A DNA stretch of 64,000 nt from Candidatus Geocrenenecus huangii (GTDB lineage: Archaea; Thermoproteota; Nitrososphaeria_A; Caldarchaeales; Wolframiiraptoraceae). Where the stretch lies: assembly GCA_023268155.1 (NCBI GenBank), contig JALNKM010000003.1, positions 1 through 64,000 on the forward strand, given 5' to 3'. A model generated the notes under the pieces. The model was not told the DNA's origin and made no database searches. It saw only the letters and a list, made by a program, of their open reading frames with translations. Position numbers and translations under genes: made by a program. Each line of letters opens with the position of its first letter. The stretch's first letter is position 1. Of the stretch, positions 17,385 to 26,500 are shown piece by piece.

Positions 17385-18581
17385 ATGAGCGAATTGAGAC
17401 CTTTGAGGAAGATGGCTTTAACGGGTGATGAAGCAGTAGCATATGCTGCAAAACAGGCTGACGTTGACGTCGTTGCAGCATACCCTATAACGCCACAGAC
17501 GATAATAGTCGAGAGGTTAAGCAGATATGTTGCAGACGGTGAATTAAATGCAGCGTTCATTCAAGCTGAAAGCGAGCATTCAGCTTTGTCGATCTGTATC
17601 GGTGCGGCACTAGCTGGTGCTAGGACTTTTACCTCGACTGCTAGTCAAGGATTAGCTTTGATGCATGAAGTTCTACATATCGCCTCTTCTATGCGTACAC
17701 CTATAGTCATGGCCATAGCTAACCGTGCACTCAATTCTCCTCTCAACATACATTGCGATCACTCGGATGTGATGAATGCTAGGGATACGGGTTGGATTCA
17801 CTTGTTTGCAAACAATGTACAGCAGGCATATGACCTAACTTTAATGGCGTTCAAGATAGCTGAAGACCCAGATCTCTTACTTCCAGTGTCAGTAAACATG
17901 GATGGGTTCATCTTAACTCATAGTGTAGAGCCTTTAGAGATACTAAGTGATGAAGAAGTACGACAGTATATTCCTCATATACCATATCCGTACAGAATAG
18001 ATTTTGACAGGCCATTGGCATACGGAGTTATGGCCCTCCCAGATACATATATGGAGTTTAGGAAACAACTTTTCGAGGTAACTAGGAAAGCTCCTCAAGT
18101 ATTCAGAAAAGCCTCGAACATTTTCTCAGCAATATCTGGAAGATCCTACGACTTGTTAACCCCGTATTTCGTTGAGGATGCCGATGTAATAGTGATAGCG
18201 CTAGGTTCAACGATCGAGACTCTAAGATACGCTGCTAGGAGATTTAGAGAGAGAAGACTGAAGATAGGTGTCGTCGGATTAACGATGTATAGACCCTTCC
18301 CCGAGAAAGAGATCGTAGATGTTCTAGAAAATGCTAGATGTATAGCGGTATTAGATAGAGCTTATTCGTATGGAGGTGTTGGAGGACCTCTATACACAGA
18401 CATACTTTCAACCCTCTACAAGAACCAGATCGGGGTTATGATTGCAGATTTCGTTTACGGGCTAGGTGGAAGAGATCTCAAGCTAACGGATATAGAACAA
18501 CTCTTCAATAAGCTGTTCAAATCTCTAGAAGTAGGTCGATTCGACCAAGACATATACTGGTGGGGAGTGAAAGATGATTAG
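17385..18581 (+). CDS. porA: Pyruvate-type ferredoxin oxidoreductase, alpha subunit
   Basis: The 398-residue alpha subunit carries AAYPITPQTIIVE, QAESEHSALS, STASQGLALMHE and IANRALNSPLNIHCDHSD, the substrate- and TPP-facing motifs of PorA. The frame extends upstream to 17310, but ATG 17385 directly after porD gives the family N terminus, so I use it. The substrate is most likely pyruvate; a branched-chain 2-oxoacid cannot be excluded from sequence. The last codons overlap a 42-codon ORF that fills the gap to porB. Confidence 0.95.
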   Translation: MSELRPLRKMALTGDEAVAYAAKQADVDVVAAYPITPQTIIVERLSRYVADGELNAAFIQAESEHSALSICIGAALAGARTFTSTASQGLALMHEVLHIASSMRTPIVMAIANRALNSPLNIHCDHSDVMNARDTGWIHLFANNVQQAYDLTLMAFKIAEDPDLLLPVSVNMDGFILTHSVEPLEILSDEEVRQYIPHIPYPYRIDFDRPLAYGVMALPDTYMEFRKQLFEVTRKAPQVFRKASNIFSAISGRSYDLLTPYFVEDADVIVIALGSTIETLRYAARRFRERRLKIGVVGLTMYRPFPEKEIVDVLENARCIAVLDRAYSYGGVGGPLYTDILSTLYKNQIGVMIADFVYGLGGRDLKLTDIEQLFNKLFKSLEVGRFDQDIYWWGVKDD

Positions 18582-18702
18582 AGATAGCTTTCAAGCTTTC
18601 CACATTTTACCAAAATCTTCATACATGTTTTCACTCAGCGGAACTGAGGTGGCTAACAATTCCTATTCGGCAAAGAAGACGACCAACGTGAGGAGGGTGT
18701 AG
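18574..18702 (+). CDS. Possible 42-residue ORF between porA and porB
   Basis: ATG 18574 lies inside the porA end, and the frame runs to a TAG at 18700-18702, one nucleotide before the porB start. The predicted peptide is polar, with a basic end (KKTTNVRRV), and has no recognised motif. The exact fit to an otherwise unexplained 122-nt gap in a compact operon suggests either a coupled small protein or simply a translated spacer that carries ribosomes to porB. The last codons form the porB Shine-Dalgarno sequence. Codon pattern is only weakly coding-like. Confidence 0.35.
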   Translation: MIRDSFQAFHILPKSSYMFSLSGTEVANNSYSAKKTTNVRRV

Positions 18703-18703
18703 A

Positions 18704-19651
18704 TTGGCGGCTCAGGAGAAATATTTTAAAACTATAAAAGACGTACCACTCGAGGATTACTTTACACCAGGGCATAGGTTGTGCGCGGGATGTGGTCCTT
18801 CTCTAGCCATGAAGCTTGCAATGAAAGCTGTCAGAATGCCTACAGCCATCGTCAATGCTACTGGATGCGTCGAAGTTTCCACATCCATGTTCCCTTACGT
18901 TAGCTGGAAGCTTCCATGGATACATGTTGCCTTCGAGAATACAGCCGCCGTCGCAAGCGGCATAACCGAGGCTTTTAGAATACTTGAGAAGAAGGGACGT
19001 GGAAGTATGCATGATGTAATAGCCATTGCTGGTGATGGGGGAACATTCGATATAGGGTTACAAGCACTATCAGGAGCTCTTGAAAGACGACATAAGATGT
19101 TATACATCTGTTATGATAACGAAGCCTACATGAATACTGGAATACAAAGATCTGGAGCGACACCCATGGGCGCGGCCACTACGACCAGCCCTGTTGGAAA
19201 AGTAATTTCGGGAAAGCAAGAAAGGAAGAAAGACTTGATCGGAATAGTTGTGGCCCACAAGGTACCCTATGCTGCAACAGCCTCGATATCTCATCCTCTC
19301 GATTTCATAAATAAGGTTAGGAAAGCTTTAGAGATAGAGGGTCCGACCTTCATACATGTCTTGACCCCGTGTACTCTTGGATGGAGATATCCACCTTCTC
19401 AAACTATAAAGATATCGAGGTTAGCTGTTGAGACAAGATACTTCCCGATATTCGAGCTAGAGTATGGTAAGCTGAAGATAAATATCAAAGTAAGTAAGCC
19501 TAGACCTCTAGAAGAATTCCTAGAAGCTCAAGGAAGATTCAAGCATCTCTTCGAACCAGCCAATAAAGATGTACTCGAGAATCTAAAGATGCAGGTAGAA
19601 GAAAACTGGAATAGACTTCTCAAGCTTGAAGAAATAGGGTTATACGCTTGA
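18704..19651 (+). CDS. porB: Pyruvate-type ferredoxin oxidoreductase, beta subunit
   Basis: The TPP-binding subunit, 315 residues. HRLCAGCGPSLAMKLAMKA supplies the cluster-ligating cysteines, GDGGTFDIGLQALSGA is the TPP/Mg site, and YDNEAYMNTGIQRSG is characteristic of PorB. The TTG start is preceded by AGGAGGG with 6-nt spacing, one of the clearest ribosome binding sites here and decisive for the start. It ends the por operon, convergent with the regulator gene. Confidence 0.96.
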   Translation: MAAQEKYFKTIKDVPLEDYFTPGHRLCAGCGPSLAMKLAMKAVRMPTAIVNATGCVEVSTSMFPYVSWKLPWIHVAFENTAAVASGITEAFRILEKKGRGSMHDVIAIAGDGGTFDIGLQALSGALERRHKMLYICYDNEAYMNTGIQRSGATPMGAATTTSPVGKVISGKQERKKDLIGIVVAHKVPYAATASISHPLDFINKVRKALEIEGPTFIHVLTPCTLGWRYPPSQTIKISRLAVETRYFPIFELEYGKLKINIKVSKPRPLEEFLEAQGRFKHLFEPANKDVLENLKMQVEENWNRLLKLEEIGLYA

Positions 19652-19680
19652 GAGGTTGAAACATCATCATTCTTCCTCCC

Positions 19681-20667
19681 CTAAATTATTTTTATTCCTG
19701 TGGTCGCTTGAATTCTATGCAGTATTGAGCTGGTCAATCTATCTTCTAGCTTAGACCTTATAACATTTAAAGATACTAGAATATTGTTTATCCTTTTTAT
19801 GACTCTCTGCGGATACGGTATCGACCTGAATTCTATGTAGAGTTTCTCAAGGTCTCTCGATGTTAAAGTTCTATTGTAGAATGTATAGACGATCGCAGAT
19901 AGCTGATTCAAGCTAGACTTATAACATGCATCATGTGAAGAATAGTTATACAAACATTTACCGCAATTAGAGGCTAGAAGTTCCCTCATCGGCCCCCTGC
20001 TGCTGATCCTAACGTGTTTTACAACCCTGACATAGTTTTCTTTCTTCAATCTTGATAACGCTTTATATAATGTGCTAGTACTGACTCCTTCTCTGATGAT
20101 TCTTCTTGAGAGCTCCTCGACTGTTAAATCGCCATGAATACATAGACGATCAATTATTTTCTGTAGTAAGATAGGGGGTGTACTAGACATTTGCATGTCT
20201 AGTTTATTCGACAACGATTCTAGAAGATTATCATGACTTATCGTAATGTCTATGCCGAGCTTTGCTAAACCTTTCTCATACTCTATGTTAAACTCTTTCA
20301 TTAAGGTATGCTTGAGAGATTCTTGGTCCGAGGTTCTCATATAAGAATTTAGGAGAGCCCATAGAAGATATACTTCTTCATTCTTCCAAGACATTCTAAT
20401 AATCCATGAGAACTTGATCAAAGCATCAATCATACTCAATCTCTCGATAACGAATACATCTTCTCTGAGCTTCTTCACGTAATTCTTATTATTTGATAAT
20501 AACCTATTAAGTACCTGGATGCTTTTTTCATTCCAAGCTACGATTACTAAGTCTTGTCCATCAGGCTCCTCAACTATTGTGAATGGTGGATAGTTAATGA
20601 ATACTTCTTCGACAAATTCGTTAGGCGTGAATTCCTTTACTAGTTGGAGTAGGTCGCCGTTTATCAT
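19681..20667 (-). CDS. Winged-helix regulator with a Cys/His cluster
   Basis: The 328-residue protein has an uncharacterised N-terminal half, then a helix-turn-helix region at about residues 165-220 (TVEELSRRIIREGVSTSTLY, then KALSRLKKENYVRVVKHVR). Immediately after this comes SNCGKCLYNYSSHDAC, a C-x2-C-x6-H-x2-C arrangement that could bind zinc or an iron-sulfur cluster. I do not recognise the family. It lies between the por and kor operons and diverges from korD across 89 bp holding a direct repeat, so it is the obvious candidate regulator of kor-hdr-etf and of itself. A redox- or metal-sensing role is inference. Confidence 0.65.
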   Translation of the reverse strand: MINGDLLQLVKEFTPNEFVEEVFINYPPFTIVEEPDGQDLVIVAWNEKSIQVLNRLLSNNKNYVKKLREDVFVIERLSMIDALIKFSWIIRMSWKNEEVYLLWALLNSYMRTSDQESLKHTLMKEFNIEYEKGLAKLGIDITISHDNLLESLSNKLDMQMSSTPPILLQKIIDRLCIHGDLTVEELSRRIIREGVSTSTLYKALSRLKKENYVRVVKHVRISSRGPMRELLASNCGKCLYNYSSHDACYKSSLNQLSAIVYTFYNRTLTSRDLEKLYIEFRSIPYPQRVIKRINNILVSLNVIRSKLEDRLTSSILHRIQATTGIKII

Positions 20668-20756
20668 CTAGAAAATATTGGATTTTCGCAAATATTAGAT
20701 TTTCCTTAAATAAACCCTGACTCAAACTATTACCGTAAATACCTGGTGGGTTCAAC
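20668..20756. promoter_or_regulatory. Divergent kor/regulator promoter with tandem operator-like repeat
   Basis: Two direct copies of AAATATTRGATTTTCS occur at 20673-20688 and 20690-20705, a 17-bp period. The element CCTTAAATAAAC at 20704-20715 can serve as a TATA box for korD (start near 20735) and, read in reverse, for the regulator (start near 20680). The repeats would then cover the regulator's start site and abut the kor TATA box, a layout expected for autoregulation and control of kor. The repeat is seen directly; binding is inference. Confidence 0.6.
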
Positions 20757-21041
20757 ATGTCTTTAAAGATTATTAGAGAACCCATAAATAAATATATACA
20801 AAAAATCCCCCTTGGACTTATCCACGTTATCCCTGAAAGATGTAAAGAATGTGGTTACTGTATCGACTTATGCCCTAAAGATGTTTTAACCGTGAGCGAG
20901 GAAAGAAACATAAAAGGTTACCGATGGCCAAAAATAGCAGACGGTAAGGCATCTGAATGTATTGCTTGTAGAATGTGTGAATGGATATGCCCTGAATTTG
21001 CCATATTCGTTGTAGAAGCTGATAGGAGGGAGTACGAGTAA
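20757..21041 (+). CDS. korD: 2-oxoglutarate-type ferredoxin oxidoreductase, delta (ferredoxin) subunit
   Basis: A 94-residue ferredoxin-like subunit with two 4Fe-4S motifs, CKECGYCIDLCP and CIACRMCEWICP. It is the first gene of the eight-gene plus-strand unit. Its stop and the korA ATG share one base (TAATG), indicating coupling. The delta-alpha-beta-gamma order is typical of KOR rather than POR. Confidence 0.92.
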   Translation: MSLKIIREPINKYIQKIPLGLIHVIPERCKECGYCIDLCPKDVLTVSEERNIKGYRWPKIADGKASECIACRMCEWICPEFAIFVVEADRREYE

Positions 21042-22186
21042 TGTCTAGTGAACTCCGATTACTTAAGCCAGGAACATATTTCATGATGGGGAATATAGCT
21101 TGTGCTGAAGCAGCATTAATAGCTGGATGTGAATTCTATGCAGGCTACCCTATAACCCCATCAAATGAGATTGCTGAACATATGAGTAGAAGGATGCCTC
21201 AGCTTGGGAGACACTTCATTCAGATGGAAGATGAGATAGGGAGTATCGTAGCTGTATTAGGTGCTTCCGCCGCAGGCGTGAAAGCTATGACGGCAACTTC
21301 CGGACCTGGATTCTCACTCATGATGGAGACGATAGGTTTATCTGCGATGCTTGAGCTCCCGTGCGTTATAATTGATGTGCAGAGAGCTGGCCCAAGCACA
21401 GGCATCCCAACCTTTGTAGGTCAAGGAGACGTAATGCAAGCAAGATGGGGGTCTCACGGAGACTATGAATTGGTAGTCTACGCTCCATCAGCTGTTCAAG
21501 AATTCTTCGATCTCACAATTGAAGCATTCAACACATCTGAGTGGTTACGGATACCCGTGGTAGTATTGTCCGATGAAGTGGTAGGTCACATGTACGGGAG
21601 ACTAGTAGTTCCGGAATACGATAAGATTAAGATCGTGAACAGAAAACGATACAATGGTCCCAAAGACCAATACCTACCTTATAGTTGTGAAGCCCTTGTC
21701 CCACCTTTTGTAGCAGCTGGAGATGGATATAGAATACACATGACCGGATTAACTCACGATGAAAGAGGTTATCCCTCTCTAGAGATTGAGGATTCTCATA
21801 AACTAATTGATAGGCTCGTCATGAAAGTTAGAAAGAATTCTAAGCATCTATGGAAGTATGAGACCCTATATGCAGATGATGCAGACGTCGTCGTTGTAAC
21901 CTTCGGTATCACTGCGAGGTCTACTGAAGAGGCTGTAAAAAGAGCTAGGGCCGAAGGCCTGAAAGTCGGCATGATAAAGCTGCTCACCCTTTGGCCCTTC
22001 CCAGAAGATCCAGTCAAGATCGCGAGCCAGTATGCTAGAAGACTGCTCGTCGCAGAAATCAACATGGGTCAATTAATCCATCCGGTAAGAGAAGTAGCAG
22101 AATGCCCTGTAGCAGGAATAAATTATCCAGTAGGGTACGCACCCCCACCCGAGTATATTCTAGATGGTATCAGAGCGGCGGTGTAG
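21041..22186 (+). CDS. korA: 2-oxoglutarate-type ferredoxin oxidoreductase, alpha subunit
   Basis: This 381-residue subunit has GYPITPSNEIAEHMS, QMEDEIGSI, ATSGPGFSLMMETIG and QRAGPSTGIPTFVGQGD, the last being the KorA signature. The enzyme oxidises a 2-oxoacid, most likely 2-oxoglutarate, to acyl-CoA with reduction of ferredoxin; another 2-oxoacid is possible. It is clearly distinct from the PorA in the operon upstream. A 5-nt gap separates it from korB. Confidence 0.93.
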   Translation: MSSELRLLKPGTYFMMGNIACAEAALIAGCEFYAGYPITPSNEIAEHMSRRMPQLGRHFIQMEDEIGSIVAVLGASAAGVKAMTATSGPGFSLMMETIGLSAMLELPCVIIDVQRAGPSTGIPTFVGQGDVMQARWGSHGDYELVVYAPSAVQEFFDLTIEAFNTSEWLRIPVVVLSDEVVGHMYGRLVVPEYDKIKIVNRKRYNGPKDQYLPYSCEALVPPFVAAGDGYRIHMTGLTHDERGYPSLEIEDSHKLIDRLVMKVRKNSKHLWKYETLYADDADVVVVTFGITARSTEEAVKRARAEGLKVGMIKLLTLWPFPEDPVKIASQYARRLLVAEINMGQLIHPVREVAECPVAGINYPVGYAPPPEYILDGIRAAV

Positions 22187-22191
22187 AGTGT

Positions 22192-23058
22192 ATGAGTCAG
22201 AAAGGGTTGGTAATTAAGGAAAAAATCGTCAGTGAGTCTCCAAGAGATCACTTGATAAGGAAGGAGAGATTCCCACATATATGGTGTCCTGGATGCGGTC
22301 TCGGAACAGTATTGAAATGCTACGTAGAGGCAATAGCTGCATCAAGTATCCCGGAAGATAAACATGTAGTTATATCAGGCATAGGTTGCACTGGAAGAAT
22401 AGCTGGTTACGTCAGATTGGATTCATACCATGTAACACATGGAAGACCTATCGCTTTCGCTGAAGGAATGAAGATAGTTAGACCAGACCTCGAGGTAACG
22501 GTAATATCCGGAGATGGAGACTTAGTAACTATTGGCGGAAACCACTTTATCCACGCTATCAGGAGAAACGTGGACATAAATGTCTTCCTAGTCAACAACT
22601 TCATCTACGGTATGACTGGAAACCAGATGGGTTCAACTACTCCATTAGGTGCCAAAAGCTCCACGAGCCCATACGGTTGTCCAGAACCTCCATTCAACCT
22701 ACCTTTGCTTGCAGCAGCCCTAGGAGCCCCCTTTGTAGCAAGATGGACTACACTCCATACTAGGCAACTTGCAGAGGCTATGAAGAAAGCATTCCAAGTT
22801 AAAGGATTCGCATTAATCGAGATAATATCTCCATGCCCAGTAGGGTTCGGATCATATAATGAATTAAGAGAGGGAAAAGATTACATAAAGCTTTTCCTAG
22901 AGAATTGCATAGTTGATCATTCAGCCGATTTAAACAAGGCGGCCATATCGTTGAGGCCAGGTGAACCAATTATCCTTGGAAACTTCATTCAACGAGAAAT
23001 GCCCAGTTATCATGACTTTGAACTAGAAGTCTTCAAGAAGGCAGGGTGGTTAAAGTGA
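22192..23058 (+). CDS. korB: 2-oxoglutarate-type ferredoxin oxidoreductase, beta subunit
   Basis: The TPP subunit, 288 residues from ATG 22192; the frame is open back to 22102 inside korA but that extension has no family character. FPHIWCPGCGLGTVLKCYVE, SGIGCTGRIAGYV and SGDGDLVTIGGNHFIHA (TPP/Mg) are KorB motifs, followed by NFIYGMTGNQMGSTTP. It overlaps korC by 13 nt. Confidence 0.94.
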   Translation: MSQKGLVIKEKIVSESPRDHLIRKERFPHIWCPGCGLGTVLKCYVEAIAASSIPEDKHVVISGIGCTGRIAGYVRLDSYHVTHGRPIAFAEGMKIVRPDLEVTVISGDGDLVTIGGNHFIHAIRRNVDINVFLVNNFIYGMTGNQMGSTTPLGAKSSTSPYGCPEPPFNLPLLAAALGAPFVARWTTLHTRQLAEAMKKAFQVKGFALIEIISPCPVGFGSYNELREGKDYIKLFLENCIVDHSADLNKAAISLRPGEPIILGNFIQREMPSYHDFELEVFKKAGWLK

Positions 23059-23588
23059 GATGGGATATAAGGTGGGCGGGTTTCGGAGGTCAAGGAGTAA
23101 TTAGAGCAGGAGAAATCCTAGGTAGAGCCGCTGTTAAGCAAGGACTTGATTCCGCTATGAGACCAATGTATGGACCAGAGAAGACTGGGGGATGGTCTAG
23201 AGCAGATGTAGTTATTTCAGATGAACAAATTATCTTCCCCCTAATAGTCAATCCCGATATTCTTGTCGCGATGTCTCAAGACGGGATGAATAGAGATGGC
23301 TCATCACTAAAGAAAGACGGTCTACTCTTGATAGATGGAGAATTGGTAAAAGACGTCAAATGCTATCCTAAGAAGATATACTCTGTAGAAGCCACGAAGA
23401 TAGCGGACAGTCTAGGTAGAAGAATAGTTGCGAATATTGTAATGCTCGGTGCATTCTCTAAAGCGTTCGGGATCGTTAGCGAGGATATCTTATTACAGAC
23501 AATTATCGAGACCTTCCCCAAAGCGGTTGAATTGAATAAGACAGCATTCAAGCTCGGTAAAGAGAATGTAAGGGAGGTGGAGATATAG
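23046..23588 (+). CDS. korC: 2-oxoglutarate-type ferredoxin oxidoreductase, gamma subunit
   Basis: A 180-residue gamma subunit with WAGFGGQGVIRAGEILG, YGPEKTGGWSRADVVIS and IVANIVMLGAF. The GTG start is inside korB and the stop is followed directly by the hdrA ATG with no spacer. The absence of a gap argues that the Hdr-like gene belongs to the same functional unit as the oxidoreductase. Confidence 0.93.
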   Translation: MVKVRWDIRWAGFGGQGVIRAGEILGRAAVKQGLDSAMRPMYGPEKTGGWSRADVVISDEQIIFPLIVNPDILVAMSQDGMNRDGSSLKKDGLLLIDGELVKDVKCYPKKIYSVEATKIADSLGRRIVANIVMLGAFSKAFGIVSEDILLQTIIETFPKAVELNKTAFKLGKENVREVEI

Positions 23589-26500
23589 ATGTCCGATGAA
23601 GTATTAGTTATAGGCGGAGGAATAGCTGGAATACAATGTTCACTCGACCTAGCCAACGCAGGTGTAAAAGTGGTATTGGTTGAGAAGACCCCTACAATTG
23701 GAGGAAAGATGGCGATACTTGACAAGAACTTCCCGACACTTGATTGCTCGATATGCATAGAGGCGCCGAAGATGAGCGAGGTAGGAAAACATCCAAACAT
23801 CGAGCTGCTGACCCTTGCGGAAGTTGTAAGCGTTGAGAAAAATGGGGAAGACTACTTAGTCGAGATATATCAAAAGCCTAGATACGTAACATCTGAATGT
23901 AGTAGATGCGGCCTCTGCGTAGATGCTTGCCCAGTCCTGCTCAAAAACGAATTTGACTATGGCATGGCTGCTAGAAAAGCAATCTATACACCGATTCCCC
24001 AATCTGAGCCGGGGGCATACGTAATAGATATCGAGAATTGTCTAAACAAGCCTCCCAACTACCTCCCCTGCGACAGATGCATACAGGTATGCGGGCCTAA
24101 GTGCATAGATTTCTTCATGAAACCCAAGATAATAAAGAAGAAAGTTAAAGCGATAATCGTCGCAGCAGGATTCGAAGTATTCGACGCGACCGGGATACCC
24201 GACTATTCATACGGTCTCCATCCAGATATACTCAGCTCGATGGAATACGAGAGACTACTTCAGTCGACCGGTCCAAGCGGTGGAGAAATAATCAAACCTA
24301 GCAATGGACATCATCCTGAAAACATATTATTCGTCCTATGTGTAGGTTCTAGAGACCCAAGATACAACAAGTATTGCTCAAGGTTCTGCTGCATGTATAC
24401 CATTAAGCAAGCTGTCCAGACAGTTGAACATGGGATAAAGAATGTGGATATACTGTACATGGATATCAGAGCGTATGGCAAAGGCTTCGACGGATTTTAC
24501 AAGAGAGCAAAAGATGAAGGCGTAAGATTCATAAAAGGAAGAGCTGCTAGAGTAATCCCTTACGAAAATAAGCTGAAAGTCAGGTATGAAAATATAGCTG
24601 AAGGAAGAATAGAAGAAAGAGAATACGACATGGTTGTTCTAGCGGCGGCCGCCGAACCACCGGCAGGACTGGTTGAGCTGGCGAAAACTCTCGGAATAGA
24701 ACTAGATGAAGATGGATTCATAAAGACGAGGCCGTGGCGTGGTAAAATGATAGCTACAACTAGAGAGGGAATCTTTGTATGTGGAAGCGCATCCGGTCCA
24801 AAGGATATTGCGGACAGCGTGACAGAGGCCGGAGCAGCAGCATCCGCTGCCCTAGAATATGTTAAGAAGAAGACTTGGCCTAAGCGAGAATTCGAAGAAA
24901 CAATTCCCGCTGAGGGAGAACATAGAGTGGGGGTATTCATCTGTCACTGTGGATCGAATATTGCGGGAGTAGCAGACGTTAAGTGGCTAGCGCAGGAATC
25001 CGCGAAGATCCCTGGGGTAGTACATTCCGAAGATCTCAGATTTGCATGCGCGGGAGTCTACACAAAATATATTGAGCAGGTGATTAGGGAGAAGAACATC
25101 AACAGGCTTGTGGTGGCAGCGTGTTCTCCGAGGACGCATCTGCCTGTATTCATGGATGCAGCTATAAGAGCCGGTTTAAATCCATACCTGGTCGAGCTAA
25201 CGAATATACGTAACTTAGATACTTGGGTTCACGCAAATTATCCGAAAGAAGCAACCGAGAAGGCTCTAGATATGATTAGGATGTCTGTAGCTAAAGCTAA
25301 GCTGCTTAAGCCTCTATATGTTGTTAAGCTCCCGGTAACTAGAAGAGCCTTAGTGATCGGTGGAGGAGTAGCGGGGATGGCTGCAGCAGCTAGCCTTGCT
25401 CGCCAAGGCTTTGAAACATATCTTGTAGAGAAGGAGAACCAGCTAGGCGGCCTCGTAAGACATCTTGACGTTATAGCTCCCGAGGGGATAAGAGCTGATG
25501 AATTATTAAACGAGATGGAGAGAGAAGTATACAGTTCAGGTGTAAAGGTCATATTAGGAGCCAAGGTGGAATCTGTAGGCGGATACATTGGAAACTTCGT
25601 TGTAAACCTGTCTAGTGGAGAGAAACTTGAGGTTGGAGCAATCATCATGGCTACGGGTGCGAAAGTATACCATCCGGAGGGAGCCCTCCAGGCAAATGGA
25701 GGAAACATAATAACCTCACTTGACCTAGAGCAGATATTCAAGAATAATGGTAACCTTGATGGGAGAAACGTCGTCTTCATAAGCTGTGTAGGGTCAAGAT
25801 ACGATTCGAAAGGCTGCTCTAGGTTCTGCTGCCAAGTAATGATAAAACAAGCAATCAGACTTAAAGAGCTGGGTAAGAACGTATTCGTACTCTATAAGGA
25901 TATCAGGACATACAGTCGGAAGGCTGAAGAATTATACGAGAAAGCAAGAGCGCTCGGAGTAAGATTCGTAAAATACGACTCTGAGAGGAAACCCGAAGAA
26001 GTAGTTAGAATTGAGAATGGGACAGTATACGTTAAAGATGAATTGCTCGGAGAAGAAATCGGTATACCAGCCGACCTAGTAGTACTAAATGTCGGGCTCG
26101 TCCCAAATGATGAGATAAATCCAATAATTGAACAGCTGAAGCTATCAAGAGACGAGGCGGGCTTCCTCCTCGAGCTCCATCCAAAGCTTGGACCGGTTGA
26201 GTCAATGGTTGGAGGGGTATTCCTCGCTGGGACATCCCAGAACCCGAAAGATGTCAGAGAAGCAATATCGCAGGGATTGGCGGCGGCCGCAAAGGCCGCA
26301 GCATTGCTAGCAAAAGACACTATCGATAAAGAACCCCTTATACCGAGGATAAACTATGATAAATGTACATACTGTCAAAGATGTACTCAGGTATGCACTT
26401 TCTCAGCTCTGAGGGGAGAACTGAAGAAGAGCCTTGAAATAATCAGTGCTTTATGTCAGGGATGCGGAAACTGTTCAGCTGAATGCATGGTTGGAGCGAT

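Noticed and set aside
22102-22191. Longer KorB N terminus inside korA
   Set aside because: The extra residues do not resemble KorB, and ATG 22192 follows korA by 5 nt as in a normal operon.
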